From: Otatea glauca
Taxonomy: Eukaryota; Streptophyta; Magnoliopsida; Poales; Poaceae
NCBI GenBank assembly: GCA_036346275.1
Contig: CM070717.1
Span: 10,537,178 to 10,601,177 of the forward strand
DNA length: 64,000 nucleotides
Reading direction: 5' to 3'
The notes below the pieces were generated by a model that saw only the letters and a program-made list of their open reading frames with translations, searched no databases and was not told the origin of the DNA. The first letter of the stretch is position 1; each line of letters begins with the position of its first letter. A program made the position numbers and the translations under genes. Below are positions 33,561 through 45,637 of the stretch, one piece after another.

Positions 33561-34250
33561 GCGGGTGTTCAAGAAAAAGCTTAGGCTTGATGGTACAATT
33601 GAAAAGTACAAGGCAAGGCTTGTGGCTAATTAAGGGTTATACCCAGAAAGAAGGAGAGGATTTCTTCGATACTTACTCACCTGTTGCTCGATTGACCACA
33701 ATTCGAGTGCTACTTTCTCTGCAGTGTCTCGTGGTCTTCTCGTTCATCAGATGGACGTTAAGACGGCTTTCTTAAATGGAGAGTTAGATGAGGAGATCTA
33801 TATGGATCAGCCAGATGGGTTTGTAGCAAAAGGTCAAGAAGGCATGGTGTGTAAATTGTTGAAATCTCTATATGGCCTTAAACAAGCACCTAAGCAATGG
33901 CATGAAAAGTTCGATAGGACTTTGACATCTGCTGGCTTTGTTGTGAACGAAGCTGACAAATGTGTGTACTATCGCTATGGTGGGGCGAGGGAGTGATTTT
34001 ATGCTTATATGTCGATGACATATTGATCTTTGGGACTAGCCTTAATGTGATTAAGGAAGTCAAGGACTTTTTGTTCAAAAGCTTTGAGATGAAAGATCTG
34101 GGAGAAGCTGATGTTATCCTAAACATAAAGCTAGTGAGAGAAGGTGATGGTGGGGTTACACTTTTGCAATCCCACTATATGGAAAAAATCTTGAGTCGCT
34201 TTGGTTTTAGTAACTGCAAGTCAGCTCCAACACCTTATGATGCTAGTGTG
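33561..34250 (+). pseudogene. Copia-C reverse transcriptase, first copy, truncated
   Basis: FKKKLRLDGTIEKYKARLV starts it, then frameshifts, then MDVKTAFLNGELDEEIYM, SLYGLKQAPKQWHEKFD and the catalytic LCLYVDDILIFGTS. It ends abruptly after APTPYDASV at 34250, where the hAT-like insert begins. Positions 33619-34250 are repeated at 36059-36686 with about 3 percent difference. Confidence 0.9.
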
Positions 34251-36058
34251 CAATCGGCTCGGATTTGGTCGGATATCGCTCTTTCCATATCCTAAACCAT
34301 ATTTTTTGTCGAATTCAGAATTGGATTTGGATAGTACCGTATATGAATACGGCACGGATAATATCGGTCGCGAATTCGAATCGAATACGGAGAGGAATCG
34401 ATACGATATCGAATAATTTTTATCGGATAACGCGCGAAAACAGATAGCAAACATATAGTACTGATTAACAAACCATATGAGTTCAACATGCAACAAGATT
34501 ATCACAATCTAATAAGTCATTTTATCAGGCAATCCGACAAAATTAAAAAAGTACACTAAATTTGAATGTTACACATATGACCAGTTTTGAAACATAGAAT
34601 GATACATAAATAATATTACGATAATTCGATAACATGACCATGAGGTCCATAACTCTATGTTTTCATGAAAGAGACAATACAACGAGTCGATAATATTTGA
34701 ATTACATCATGCAGATATACATATAGAAGAATCAACAATGACACAATCTTATATAAGAGTTCGAAGACTGAAGTGGCTAAGTCAAGCTAGCAACATCTCA
34801 AGAGACAACGAGTGCATGATGATGGTTACTTGTTGTGGTGACCTGTATAATTAACCTCAGATAATGACTGAGATTTATAAAATTTACGTTGTGGTTTTTA
34901 GAGCTTGATTCGATTTTATATTGTCGCGCTTTAGTTAGTTAACGGTTCGACCGACCGAAATTAGCGTTTTTAATGGATTTCAACTGGGCTGACCGATTTT
35001 AAATCTTGTACAGATGTAGATAATTATTATTTTAGCTGATTTACTAAAATCTCAATTTTTCTTGTTTTTCTCTTATTTTATTTTTCTGACCATTTATTAG
35101 TTGTAGACTCTTTTACGCTTTTATTAGTGTATGTATTGATCGAAATTATTTTCTTCAGTTGGATAGCCAATTTTATAGGTTTAGGATAATTTTCACCTTT
35201 TCTATTTTTTTTCTCTTTTTTTTCCTTCTCTCCTTATTTCTTTCCTTTTCTCTTTCATCCTACTCTCTCTCTTTCCTTATCTGTTCGGTGGCCACTTCTA
35301 GCTTCTTTCTCTCTTTTCCTTTTTTTCCCGTTGCTTCTCTCCCTCTCATTCTCTTGCTCCTGTATTTCAGACAAGATTTGGTCTCCCTACTCCATCTAGT
35401 CACTTGGTTTCCCTATGGCACTAGTGCTGGACACGACGTGCTCCTCGACATCAACGCGGCGGTGTTGTTCGGGGGCTACATCGTCACCGAGCCGGTCGGC
35501 GCCTGCAGCGCGAACTGGGCTGGCGCGGGGGCGTTCGTGCTCGCGTCCGACTGCGCCTCGCGAGGCCACGGCGCCGCCCAGTCGACAGCTACGGAGGAAG
35601 ACGAGTGCGATGTGTGGATCGACACCATGGACCATAGCTACGGCGCCGCGGCGAGGCACCATGCGATGCCGGCCATAGGATTTGACGTGGCCTCGAGCTG
35701 CTTCAGCCTGATGGAGAGAGCAGGCGGCGCGGGGTGGCCGTTTGGGCTGCTATTCCCGAGCACTTCGAGAGTCTCGCCCGACGCCGCAGCACCGGCGCGC
35801 GGCTCGCAAAAGCGGTCACCTAAGGAAACTAAGGAGACTCGGATATCCGATTTACATTATCCGGATATATCCGAAAATAGGTTCGGAATATCCCGATCCG
35901 ACGGATAGTGATCTCCCGAATCCGAATCCGAATTCGAAAAAAAAATATCCGAAACTGGTTCCGAATCCGAGAACTATTCGAAAAAACTATCCGAATCCGA
36001 TCCGAACACATCCGGTTGGTCGGTCGGTCAGAAATTATCCGATTCGATTGCACCCCTA
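34251..36058. mobile_element. hAT-like insert inside the Copia-C RT
   Basis: The right end reads CCGATTCGATTGCACCCCTA and the left end CAATCGGCTCGGATTTGG, inverted to each other over CAATCG..CGGA; the outer TAGGGGTG is present only on the right. Both flanks are rich in TCCGAA and TTCGGAT words, as in several grass hAT families. No 8-bp TSD exists; instead the two sides carry the same 0.63-kb RT segment. The interior includes a pyrimidine-rich block (35170-35360) and a GC-rich exon-like block. Confidence 0.6.
35400..35820 (+). pseudogene. GC-rich exon-like fragment in the hAT-like insert, gene not recognised
   Basis: The frame with HDVLLDINAAVLFGGYIV and CDVWIDTMDHSYGAAARHH uses almost only G- or C-ending codons, the pattern of grass coding DNA; the other frames do not. 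The upstream part of that open frame (35159-35395) is a pyrimidine tract and unlikely to be protein. I do not recognise the product. It is best read as a piece of host gene carried by the insert. Confidence 0.35.
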
Positions 36059-37397
36059 CTTGTGGCTAAGGGTTATACCCAGAAAGAAGGAGAGGATTTC
36101 TTCGATACTTACTCACTTGTTGCTCGATTGACCACAATTCGAGTGCTACTTTCTCTGGCAGTGTCTCATGGTCTTCTCGTTCAACAGATGGACGTTAAGA
36201 CAACTTTCTTAAATGGAGAGTTAGATGAGGATATCTATATGGATCAGCCAGATGGGTTTGTAGCAAAAGGTCAAGAAGGCATGGTGTGTAAATTGTTGAA
36301 ATCTCTATATGGCCTTAAACAAGCACCTAAGCAATGGCATGAGAAGTTCGACAGGACTTTGACATCTGCTGGCTTTGTTGTGAACGAAGCTGACAAATGT
36401 GTGTACTATCGCTATGGTGGGGGTGAGGGAGTGATTTTATGCTTATATGTCGATGATATATTGATCGTTGGGACTAGCCTTAATGTGATTAAGGAAGTCA
36501 AGGACATTTTGTCCAAAAGCTTTGAGATGAAAGATCTGGGAGAAGCTGATGTTATCCTAAACATAAAGCTAGCGAGAGAAGGTGATGGGGGTTACGCTTT
36601 TGCAATCCCACTATGTGGAAAAGATCTTGAGTCGCTTTGGTTTTAGTGACTGCAAGTCAGCTCCAACACCTTATGATGCTAGTGTGATTCTACGGAAAAA
36701 CAAAGGGATAACAAGAGATCAGTTGAGATATTCTCAGATAATTGGTTCTCTTATGTACTTAGCTAGCACTACGAGGCCTGACATCTCATTTGCTGTCAGC
36801 AAACTGAGCCGGTTTGTCTCAAACCTGTGAGATGATCATTGGCATGCTCTTGAAAGAGTAATGCGTTATCTACATGGTACTATGAGTTTTGGTATTCACT
36901 ATATCGGGTACCCAAGGGTACTAGAGGGTTACAGTGATTCTAATTGGATATCTGATGCTGATGAGATAAAAGCCACAAGTGGATATGTGTTCGCACTTGG
37001 TGGTGGCGCTGTTTCATGGAAGTCTTGCAAGCAGACCATCTTAACGAGGTCAACAATGGAAGCAGAACTTACAGCATTAGACACCGCCACTGTTGAGGCT
37101 GAGTGGCTTCGTGAACTCCTAATGGATTTATCGGTTGTTGAAAAACCGATACCGGCTATCCTAATGAACTGTGATAATCAAACGGTGATTGTCAAAGTGA
37201 ACAGTTCTAAGGACAACATGAAGTCGTCAAGGCATGTAAACAGGCGTTTGAAGTCTGTCAGGAAAATGAGAAACTCCGGAGTGATAGCGTTGGACTATGT
37301 CCAGACGGCTAAAATCTTGGCAGATCCCTTTACTAAGGAACTATCACGGCATGTGATAGATGAAGCATCGAGGGAGATGGGCTTGAGACCCACATAA
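36059..37397 (+). pseudogene. Copia-C RT second copy and RNase H
   Basis: Repeats the RT from the GGCTAAGGGTTATACC position, with LCLYVDDILIVGTS, and this time continues past DASV into ILRKNKGITRDQLRYSQIIG and TTRPDISFAVSKL. A frameshift occurs near 36585 and a TGA at 36828. RNase H then runs from MRYLHGTMSFG through EGYSDSNWISDADE, RSTMEAELTALDTA and SRHVNRRLKSVRK to ADPFTKELSRHV, with its natural stop at 37397. This copy, not the first, is joined to the 3' end of the element. Confidence 0.9.
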
Positions 37398-37677
37398 GTC
37401 ACACCTATGTGATCGGAGATCCCATGAAGTAGGGTGGTGAAACAAGCTATTGTTTGACTGAGAGGAGAGTACTTTTGTACATAGCCCACTTCATTGGAGA
37501 TGCATTACTCTCCTATTCTGTATGGTAGGTTGATCATATCTTAATGTATTCCGAGTGGCTTATATAAGCAGAGATGTTGTCCTACAAAACATCTTATGAG
37601 GAATACACCTATATGAGCCTGACTGCTAGTCACAGTCTATGAGATTGGGTAATCTCTAGAAACTCATGAAAGGCCAA
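37398..37677 (+). other. Copia-C 3' untranslated region, left of the Gypsy
   Basis: Non-coding end of Copia-C up to the Gypsy target GCCAA (37673-37677). It resumes at 48478-48728 after the Gypsy and reaches the polypurine tract TTTGGTGGGGAT. Confidence 0.75.
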
Positions 37678-40517
37678 TGTAACATCCCAAAATTTGAAGT
37701 TTTGGAATGTTTGAATTCAAAAATAATCAATTTGCATTCTCTTGAAATAACTCCAGCTTAATTTGAATTTCTAAATAATAAAAGGATTTAATTTGGCTAA
37801 ACTATTCATCAAACTTAAGAATTTCAGTTCTTGTTGGGGTCCTTGTGCTCCAAGGAATTTTTCTGTATTTTTGGGGATTTTTCTGAATTTATTTGATATT
37901 TATTTGAATTTATTTGATTTTATTTGAATTTCTGGATTTTTCTTAATTCGGAAAAGGTTTTTATTTTCCAAAAGCTCTTGGGCGAATCTGTCGGCCCGTT
38001 CCCGATCTGCGGCGTCGGCCCGGCTCGCGACCCGCCGCGCTCGCCTCGGCCCGCTTCGGCGGCCGCCCGCGGCGCATCGGCGGCGCCGTCTGCGACAGCG
38101 TGGGCGGATCGCGATGCGCCCACGTCGCCGCTGTTGCAAACCCTAACCGCCGCCGAATCGAGTCCGGCCGCCAGACGCCTCGGCGTTCGTGCGCGTCCTT
38201 TGCGCGTTCGAGGCTTTAAAAGCCGAGCCGCACACCCCGAGGATTCTTTGTCTCGCGCGCTCCTTTTGCCCTCTTTCGCCGTCCGCAACGCCGCCGCCGT
38301 TGCCCGTCGCGCTCGCCGGAGTTTGCCGCCGCGTGCGAGCCCTTCGCCGCTTTTTGCCGCCGCCTGCGCCTCTCGCCCGCCGCCGCGGTGTCCTTGCCTT
38401 GCCGCGTCGTCACCTACCCGCTCGCCTTGCCCCGCGCCCGATCCGTTGCCCTTTCGCCGCGGGCCGTGTCTTCTTCTCGAAGTCCGGTGAGCACCGCGCC
38501 GCTTCCTCGCCGTCGTTCTCCGTCGAGAGACCGTGGCCTTCCGATCGCCTGCGTGCGCTCCCGATGCGGCCACGTCTCCTCCGCGCGCGCACCGGCTCTG
38601 GCCGTCCGATCTGGCCGGGTCGCTAGATGCGCGCCGCGTGGGTGCTTGCATCAGCCGCTGCGTCAGCCGAGCTCGCGTCAGCGCCGACGTCAGCCGTGCG
38701 CCGGGCGCACGGTGAACCCAGCCGCGCCGTGGACCGAGTTCACCGTGAACCGGCTGACGTCAGCGTTGCGCAATAAATTCCTTTTTCAGTACAAAAATAA
38801 ATCCAGAAAATTCTGATTTTCTGATTTTCTGTATTTTCTCTGAATTTAATCTTTCGGAGGCCCGTTCTCGCTCATACGAACTCCGATTGAGGCGATTCAA
38901 GTTTCTAAAATTTTCTAAAATCAAGATCTATCTTCCAGAGCCATTTATTTTCAGTTTTGAGCTTGTTTGAGTCTCTGTTTTGTATTTATTTGGTTTCATC
39001 GCTTTCTTTTCGGTGAGACGCTAATTCGAGGAGCGAACGAAGACTTCGAAGACCAAGATTCAGCACTAGATCAGCAAGGCAAGTCGTAATCCTTTGATCA
39101 TATTGATCCTATGTTTGCAAAGTAATTTATTTCATACACTTGCATGCTATTTACGTATCAATGTTTATTTAATGGGAGTAGATGTATGCCTAGTTGACAT
39201 TATGCCACCTTGATTCGTTGTATGCCATGTATCCATTGTTAAACCTAGGTTGGGACATTACTAGTTGGACATAATCATAATACCAACATTGGGTTATCGT
39301 AGCTATGCTTAGACATGCTTACATATACGTTGGGATTCATGTCACATGTTGAATAATGTTAATCTTGACTTAATGAGATATTGAATCGTGGCCGTTAGCC
39401 TTGTTGTAAAATTTGTTGTACCATGGCGGGGTTTGCCATTGGTCTTGGTTGAAGCAATTGTTTTCCTCGGGCAAGTGATCGTGCGATAAAGGGGTGCTTT
39501 CTAGCACGTTGGGATGTGGATGTCTTGCCCGAGACAACTTAAGGACTTAATCTTGTGCGCCATTGAACTGGTCTAATCGTACTACCACATGTCGGAATGG
39601 GACAGACCTAGTGATTAATTTGTAATGTCTAGTCTTGAGTACGCCAATGGTGGTGTGGGTTCCGGATGGACGGGTAGATTCACATGGCGCAAGAGGGGCC
39701 TTATGGGCGAAACCTTAGCGAGCGATCGAGCTTAGATTGTGCATTGGAAAGGCTTTGTCATGATATCTCGCAACACACCCAAGGAAGTGTGTTAGTAACG
39801 CTTGCACAAAGAGATGTTCATGTCTTGTGGGTAAAGTTGTACAACCTCTGCAGAGTGTAAAACTATTCGGATAGCGCGTCATGGTCATGGACAAAGCCCG
39901 GAATTTCACACGGGTATAGAGTGTTTCATAAAATGTGGAATGTGGAATTGTTGGGATGTGAGCGGGAGTTCACCGTTGTTTTGTTGTCTATCATTGATCT
40001 ATCGATTATTTATTTATGTTTTCATAAATATGCTTTCAATCTATTTATTGTATTTCAATTCAAGTTATTGCTTTACGCAAAAGAACTATATAGCCATCAT
40101 TGTCAAGCCGTGCATAAATATATTGCATCATTTCCCTACGGCTTCTTTGAGTACCTTTGTACTCACGGCTTTATGCCCTTGTTGATCGATTCTTTGAAGG
40201 AGATAATGAATCTCATGAAGAGGAATTCTATGAAGACTACGTGGATTAGGAAGGCGTTCCCAGACGATTGCTGTGGCATGTCAAATGGTTCAATTTATCT
40301 TTTCCGCTGCAATAGTATTTGTTTCTTAAGCCCTTAAGGCATAATGGTGTAAACGTTGACCATAAGGTCGTTTGCTTTATTTAATAATAATTTGCTTCTT
40401 CTTAGTTAATTCGTTGTATGGAATGATATTACATCGTGTTTCCTTTGTGTGCACTAGCGTGATCTGGACTAGTGCGGTATATACAGAGGGTTTCGGTTTG
40501 TAAATCCGGTCCCGGCA
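37678..40517 (+). repeat. Gypsy 5' LTR
   Basis: Starts TGTAACATCCC and ends GGTCCCGGCA. An AT-rich start, a GC-rich core at about 37985-38720 with open frames in many phases (not genes), and an AT-rich tail. Small indels against the 3' LTR are frequent in the core and scattered in the tail. Confidence 0.95.
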
Positions 40518-41091
40518 GAGATGGTATCGAGCCATATCGACCGTAGGTCGCTATCCTAGTTAGCATGGTCTTCAAAATTATTTTCTAAATCAAACCAACA
40601 AAATTGGTACTTAATAGCTTTCGTCTCCTCTCGTCTTATTCTTAGGTTCTTATTCCTCTCCTTTGCTAAAACTTTGATTTGAAATTTAAATTGACCTTAT
40701 CTCATGAAACTTCTCAAAGCCTCGAGTTTCGCAAGGATTCAACAAAAGACGATGATGATCAAGCCATCGAGGTTATGCCAAAAGACTACCATATAAGTTA
40801 GGTTTTGGTGCTCGTGGTGTTTGAGCATGTCTTTCCTTTTCGGTTTAGTTACGTTTAGTCCGCGTATACTAGGATTTTTTCTTGTTGAGCGTCTGGTATG
40901 TTGTACACTTGCCTCAAGCACGGTGTTACAACCATACCTTTAATTGAAAAAAAAACTTTATTTGCCTCCTTAATTTGAAGCCTTTCGGTTGTATCCTTTT
41001 GTCCCTGGGTATTACCTTCTCCCCTAGATGATCTTACCACGCATCTACTGCTTTTCCCTCTTACCTATCAAACCCTTGCGCTGCACCTCAG
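40518..41091 (+). other. Gypsy leader with primer-binding site
   Basis: The tRNA-Met-type primer site is at 40522-40533, then about 550 bp of non-coding leader before the gag ATG at 41092. Confidence 0.75.
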
Positions 41092-42170
41092 ATGGTTGAC
41101 ACTCGTTCTGGAGCCGGTCGCAGTTCTCCAGCGGATGCCAGTGCCAGTGCCAACACCAACTCCAACCCCAATGCACCACCGCCACCACCAGCAGTGACAG
41201 ACCAGAACATGGGACATTTTCTAGCAGCTCAGACTCAGCTTATGAACACAATGATGCAGAACATGAACAACATGATGAATCAGCAGAACCAGACTGCAGT
41301 TGCTCTAGCCAATCTGTTGAACCAGCAAAACCAAGCTGCTGCTGCACCTCCTCAAGCTCGTCTCCACCCAAGCTAGCGAATTTATGAGGACTCGTCCGCC
41401 AACTTTCTCCAACTCTTCAGAACCATTGGACGCCGATGATTGGATCCGCTCCATTGAGAAGAAGCTTGAAATTGCCCAGTGCACCAATCGTGAGAAGGTT
41501 CTCTATGCCGCCATCATTTGGAGGCACCGCCATTGAATGGTGGGAGAACTACAGTGCTGCCCATGATGATCCTCAGACTATCACTTGGGCAGAGTTTTCC
41601 ACTGCTTTCCGCCACTCTCATATTCCTGATGGAAAGGTGGAAATGAAGAAGAATGAATTTCGAGAGCTTAAGCAAGAAGGAATGTCAGTGAGTGAATACC
41701 TTAATAAGTTCACTCAACTCGCTCGCTACGCTCCGAGCATGTAGCCACGGATGATGCTCGCGAAGAAGTTCAAGCGTGGACTCAATCCAGACTAAAGGTG
41801 CAAGTCATTGGCAATGACTATGTAGATTTCGACATCCGTTGATAAAGCTATGCTTATTGAGGAATCTCGTCGGAATTGGAAGAATCCGTAAGAGAAAGAT
41901 GATGCGACATGGAGCCCATCGAGTCACCAGAGAGTCGAACAAATGCTCAACGACCGCCGCTTCACTCCTCCGAATACATTGGGACCCTCGCACCACAGAC
42001 TCGCCCGACTCCTTCAGCAATCGCAACCCTAGCGCCAACAGCAATCCACCTCAGAGAAACAGTAATCCAGCTGCAGGAGTCACATGTTTCAACTGTCATG
42101 AACTTGGTCACTATGCCAACAACTGTCCAAGGAAGCAAGCTGTGACGCCGGTTCGTTTCAACTTGGGATC
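41092..42170 (+). pseudogene. Gypsy gag
   Basis: ATG 41092 (MVDTRSGAGRSSP) opens a low-complexity N-terminus rich in Asn, Gln and Met repeats (NMNNMMNQQNQ). A shift at about 41370 leads to TRPPTFSNSSEPLDADDWI and the retrotransposon gag core (AIEWWENYSAAHDD, FRHSHIPDGKVEMK, EYLNKFTQLARYAP). Further shifts and stops follow at about 41510, 41745 and 41800. The zinc knuckle CFNCHELGHYANNC is near 42090. At least three frame changes are needed. Confidence 0.85.
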
Positions 42171-42717
42171 TACGCCAGCCAAGACCCCCGCACCAGGATC
42201 AGGACGTGGAGTGCCCCAAACTCCTAATCAAGCCACCAGGACTCCGCCGCCTGCTGGAAGAGGCCGCGTGAATCACGTCACCACCGAGGATGCCCAGTCT
42301 GCACCAGACGTCATACTAGGTAAGCTCCTAGTCAACTCAGCATCTGCCATGGTTTTGTTTGATTCTGGAGCTACGCATTCGTTTGTTTCTCGGAGTTTTG
42401 CTGCAAATCATCAATTAAAGACAATGCCTCTTAAGACTGTTTTACTAGTGCAATCTCCTGGTTCTGATTTGAGTACGAACCAAGGCTGCCCCGAAGTTAA
42501 GATATTAATTGGAGGGGTAGAATTTCTAGCCAACCTTATTGTCCTAGACACCAAGTCCCTAGATGTGATCCTAGGAATGGATTGGCTCTCCAAGAACCAA
42601 GCAGTTTTGGATTGTGGGAATAGAGATCACCTTAACCGATCCAGATGGATCCAAGTTAAAAGTTCAAGCCGCTTGGATCGGTCAGAAGGATTAAAGTTTG
42701 TAGTGCCAAAGGAATAA
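42171..42717 (+). pseudogene. Gypsy aspartic protease
   Basis: Follows gag in the same frame after a proline- and glycine-rich linker. The active-site motif VLFDSGATHSFVSRSF is at about 42354, and the second flap-like part VILGMDWLSKNQAVLDC at about 42567. The frame ends at 42717 before the RT. Confidence 0.85.
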
Positions 42718-42829
42718 GCTTGGAAGATGTGCGATCGCGCGTGAATTTCCGACATGTTTCGGATGAGTTGCACAGGATGCCACCGGATCGAGATATAGAG
42801 TTCTTGATAGAACTAGTTCCTTGAACGCC

Positions 42830-43400
42830 ACCCATTTCCAAGAGACCTTATAGGATGCCTGCTAATGAGTTAGCCGAAGTAAAGAGACAGATTAAAGAGC
42901 TGCAAGATCAAGGATTTGTTCGACCAAGTTCTTCGCCATGGGAGCACCAGTTCTTCTAGTTGAAAAGAAAGATGGAACCCGGAGAATGTGTGTAGATTAT
43001 CGCTCACTCAATGAGGTCACCATCAAAAATAAGTACCCTCGCCAAGAATCGATGATTTATTTGACCAACTTCAAGGAGCCGGAGTGTTCTCGAAGATTGA
43101 CTTAAGATCAGGATACCACCAGTTGAAGATTCGTCAAGAGGATATACCCAAAACAGCTTTTGTTACTCGGTATGGACAGTATGAGTATACAGTGATGTCT
43201 TTTGGATTGACTAATGCCCCTGCCTACTTCATGACCTTGATGAATAAGGTATTCATGGAGTATTTGGATAAGTTTGTTGTTGTTTTCATTGACGACATTC
43301 GATCTACTCCAAAAGTGAGGAAGAACATGAGGATCACTTGCGCCAAATCCTATGAAGCTAAGAGAGAATCGACTTTATGCAAAGTTTAGTAAATGTGAGT
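42830..43400 (+). pseudogene. Gypsy reverse transcriptase
   Basis: Starts at PISKRPYRMPANELAE-like sequence (about 42835), then CVDYRSLNEVTIKNKYP (42990), FSKIDLRSGYHQLKI (43087), FGLTNAPAYFM and the catalytic box VVFIDDI (about 43285). Frameshifts occur near 42950, 43045 and 43300. Confidence 0.85.
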
Positions 43401-44100
43401 TCGGATGAAAGAAGTTGCTTTCCTAGGTCATGTCATATCCGGAGAAGGAGTCATTGTTGACCACGGAAAGGTGCGAGATGTGCTAAGTTGGGAGTCACCC
43501 AAGGCGGTACCCCAAATCCAAGTTTTCTTGGAATGGCAGGATATTATCGCCGTTTCATAGAAGGGTTTTCTAGAAAAGCTAGACCGCTCACTCAACTTTT
43601 AAAGAAGGAAAAGAAATTTGTTTGGACATCGGAGTGTGAGCAAAGTTTTCAAGAATTAAAGAAGTGTTTGACAACCGCCCAAAGTGCTTATTACGCGGAT
43701 AATAGGAAGGATTTTGAGATATTACGTGATGCATCCCGACAAGGACTCGGTTGTGTGCTAATGCAAGATAAGAAGGTTGTAGCGTATGCTTCGCGACAAC
43801 TGAGGCCACATGAAGTTAACTATCCTACCCATGATTTGGAATTAGCAGCCGTAGTGCATGCTTTAAAGATTTGGCGTCACTATCTCATTGGTAATCGTTG
43901 TGAAGTTTATCACGATCACAAGAGTTTGAAGTATATTTTTACCCAAGTGACCTCAATATGAGACAAAGAAGATGGTTGGAATTGATCAAGGACTATGACA
44001 TTGGGATTCATTATCATCCAGGCAAGGCCAATGTCGCAGCCGATGCTTTGAGTAGAAAGAGCTACTACAACACTCGATGATTAAGGAAAGTCATTGACCC
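43401..44100 (+). pseudogene. Gypsy RNase H
   Basis: GMAGYYRRFIEGFSRKA links RT to RNase H. The RNase H part shows FEILRDASRQGLGCVLMQ, SRQLRPHEVNYPTHDLEL and VYHDHKSLKYIF. The frame stops at 43961, continuing shifted as RQRRWLELIKDYD to ALSRKS. Confidence 0.85.
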
Positions 44101-44235
44101 TTTATAAGGAATTTGAAGCTTAGTTTGGAATTGATTCAGAAGGGTATTTAGCTACCTTGGAAGTCGCCCTACGTTGGAAGATCGATTCGAGAAGCACGGG
44201 TAGATGATGCCGACATTAAGGAGATTAAGAGCAAT

Positions 44236-45600
44236 ATGAAGAAAGGAAAAGCCTCGTGTTTCTCTGAAGATGAACAAGGTACTATTTGGTATGAGAAGCG
44301 ATTTGCGTACGGATCGAAAGAGCTTAAGGAGTTGATTCTCAAGGAAGCGCATGAGACTTTATACTCCATTCATCCCGAAGTACCAAGATGTATCAAGACC
44401 TCAAGGAAAGGTATTGGTGGCCTAGTATGAAGCGTGAGATTGCAGAATATGTTGCACTTTGTGATGTCTGCCAGAAGGTCAAGGCAGAGCATCAGAGGCC
44501 AGCAGGATTGCTGCAGCCATTGAAGATTCAGTGGAAGTGGGAAGAAATTGGTATGGATTTCATTACCGGATTTCCTAAAACCCAAGCAGGTTATGACTCG
44601 ATCTGGGTAATAGTGGATCGATTGACTAAGGTAGCTCACTTCATTCCAGTTAAGACTACCTATGCAGGAGATAAATTAGCAGAGTTATATATGTCAAGGA
44701 TCGTCAGTCTTCACGGAGTGCCTAAGAAGATAGTGTCTGATAGAGGAACCCAGTTTACCTCTCGTTTTTGGCAGAGTCTGCACGAAGCCATGGGAACTCA
44801 TCTCAGATTCAGTACTGCCTATCACCCTCAAACCGATGGACAGACTGAGCGTGTGAATCAGATTCTTGAGGATATGTTAAGAGCTTGTGCCTTAACTTAT
44901 GGTGTCAAGTGGGACAAGTGTTTGCCCTACGCCGAGTTTTCGTACAACAATAGTTATCAAGCCAGTCTGCAAATGTCGCCTTTTGAAGCCTTATATGGAA
45001 GAAAGTGCAGAACTCCTCTCAACTGGAAGGAGTCAGGAGAAAGACAATTGTTTGGTCCTGCCATATTGCAAGAAGCCGAAGAGCAAGTTCAGCTAATTCG
45101 AGACAGGTTGAAGATAGCTCAAAGCAGACAGAAGAGTTATGCAGATAATCGTCGCAGAGATTTGAGTTTCGAGCCCAATGATTATGTTTATCTCAGAGTC
45201 ACCCCTCTCAAAGGAGTTAAGAGATTTCAAGTAAAAGGAAAGCTTGCCCCTAGATATGTGGGACCGTTCAAAATCTTGGAACGAAGAGGCGAGGTTGCCT
45301 ACAAGTTAGAATTGCCTCAGTCTTTTGCTGGAATCCATGATGTGTTCCATGTATCGCAGTTGAAGAAATGCCTGCGTGTGCCAGAAGAACAGATGCCATT
45401 GGAAGCCATTGATTTGCAAGAGGATCTTACCTACAAGGAGCAACCAGTGAGAATTTTGGATATAGCAGAGCGTATCACGAGAAGCAAGATCATCCGCTTT
45501 TGCAAGGTCGGTGGAGCCATCATTCGTAAGAGGAAGCAACTTGGGAGCGAGAAGAGGATCTGAAGTCCGAGTTTCCCCACCTATTCCCTAGCCAGCCAGA
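44236..45600 (+). pseudogene. Gypsy integrase
   Basis: The zinc domain is split by a shift (HETLYSIHPEV at about 44350, then YWWPSMKREIAEYV and CDVCQKVKAEH in the 44388 frame). All catalytic residues are present: Asp in IGMDFITGF, Asp in IVSDRGTQFTS, Glu in TDGQTERVNQIL. The long frame runs to 45563 through GPFKILERRGEVAYKLELP and FHVSQLKKCL. Another shift follows before the chromodomain-like end, whose remnants (SEFPHLFP-like, ESRGRDS-like) are readable only in other frames near 45560-45615. This is the best preserved part of the element. Confidence 0.92.
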
Positions 45601-45637
45601 ATCTCGGGGTCGAGATTCCATTTAAGGGGGGGAGGTT

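Noticed and set aside
35159..35400. N-terminal half of a 249-codon open frame
   Set aside because: It consists of a pyrimidine tract translated as Phe, Leu and Ser; only the GC-ending part after about 35400 looks like coding DNA.
37900..38816. Open frames of up to about 240 codons in the Gypsy 5' LTR
   Set aside because: Same cause (GC-rich LTR core); the matching part of the 3' LTR breaks these frames with small indels, so no protein is conserved.
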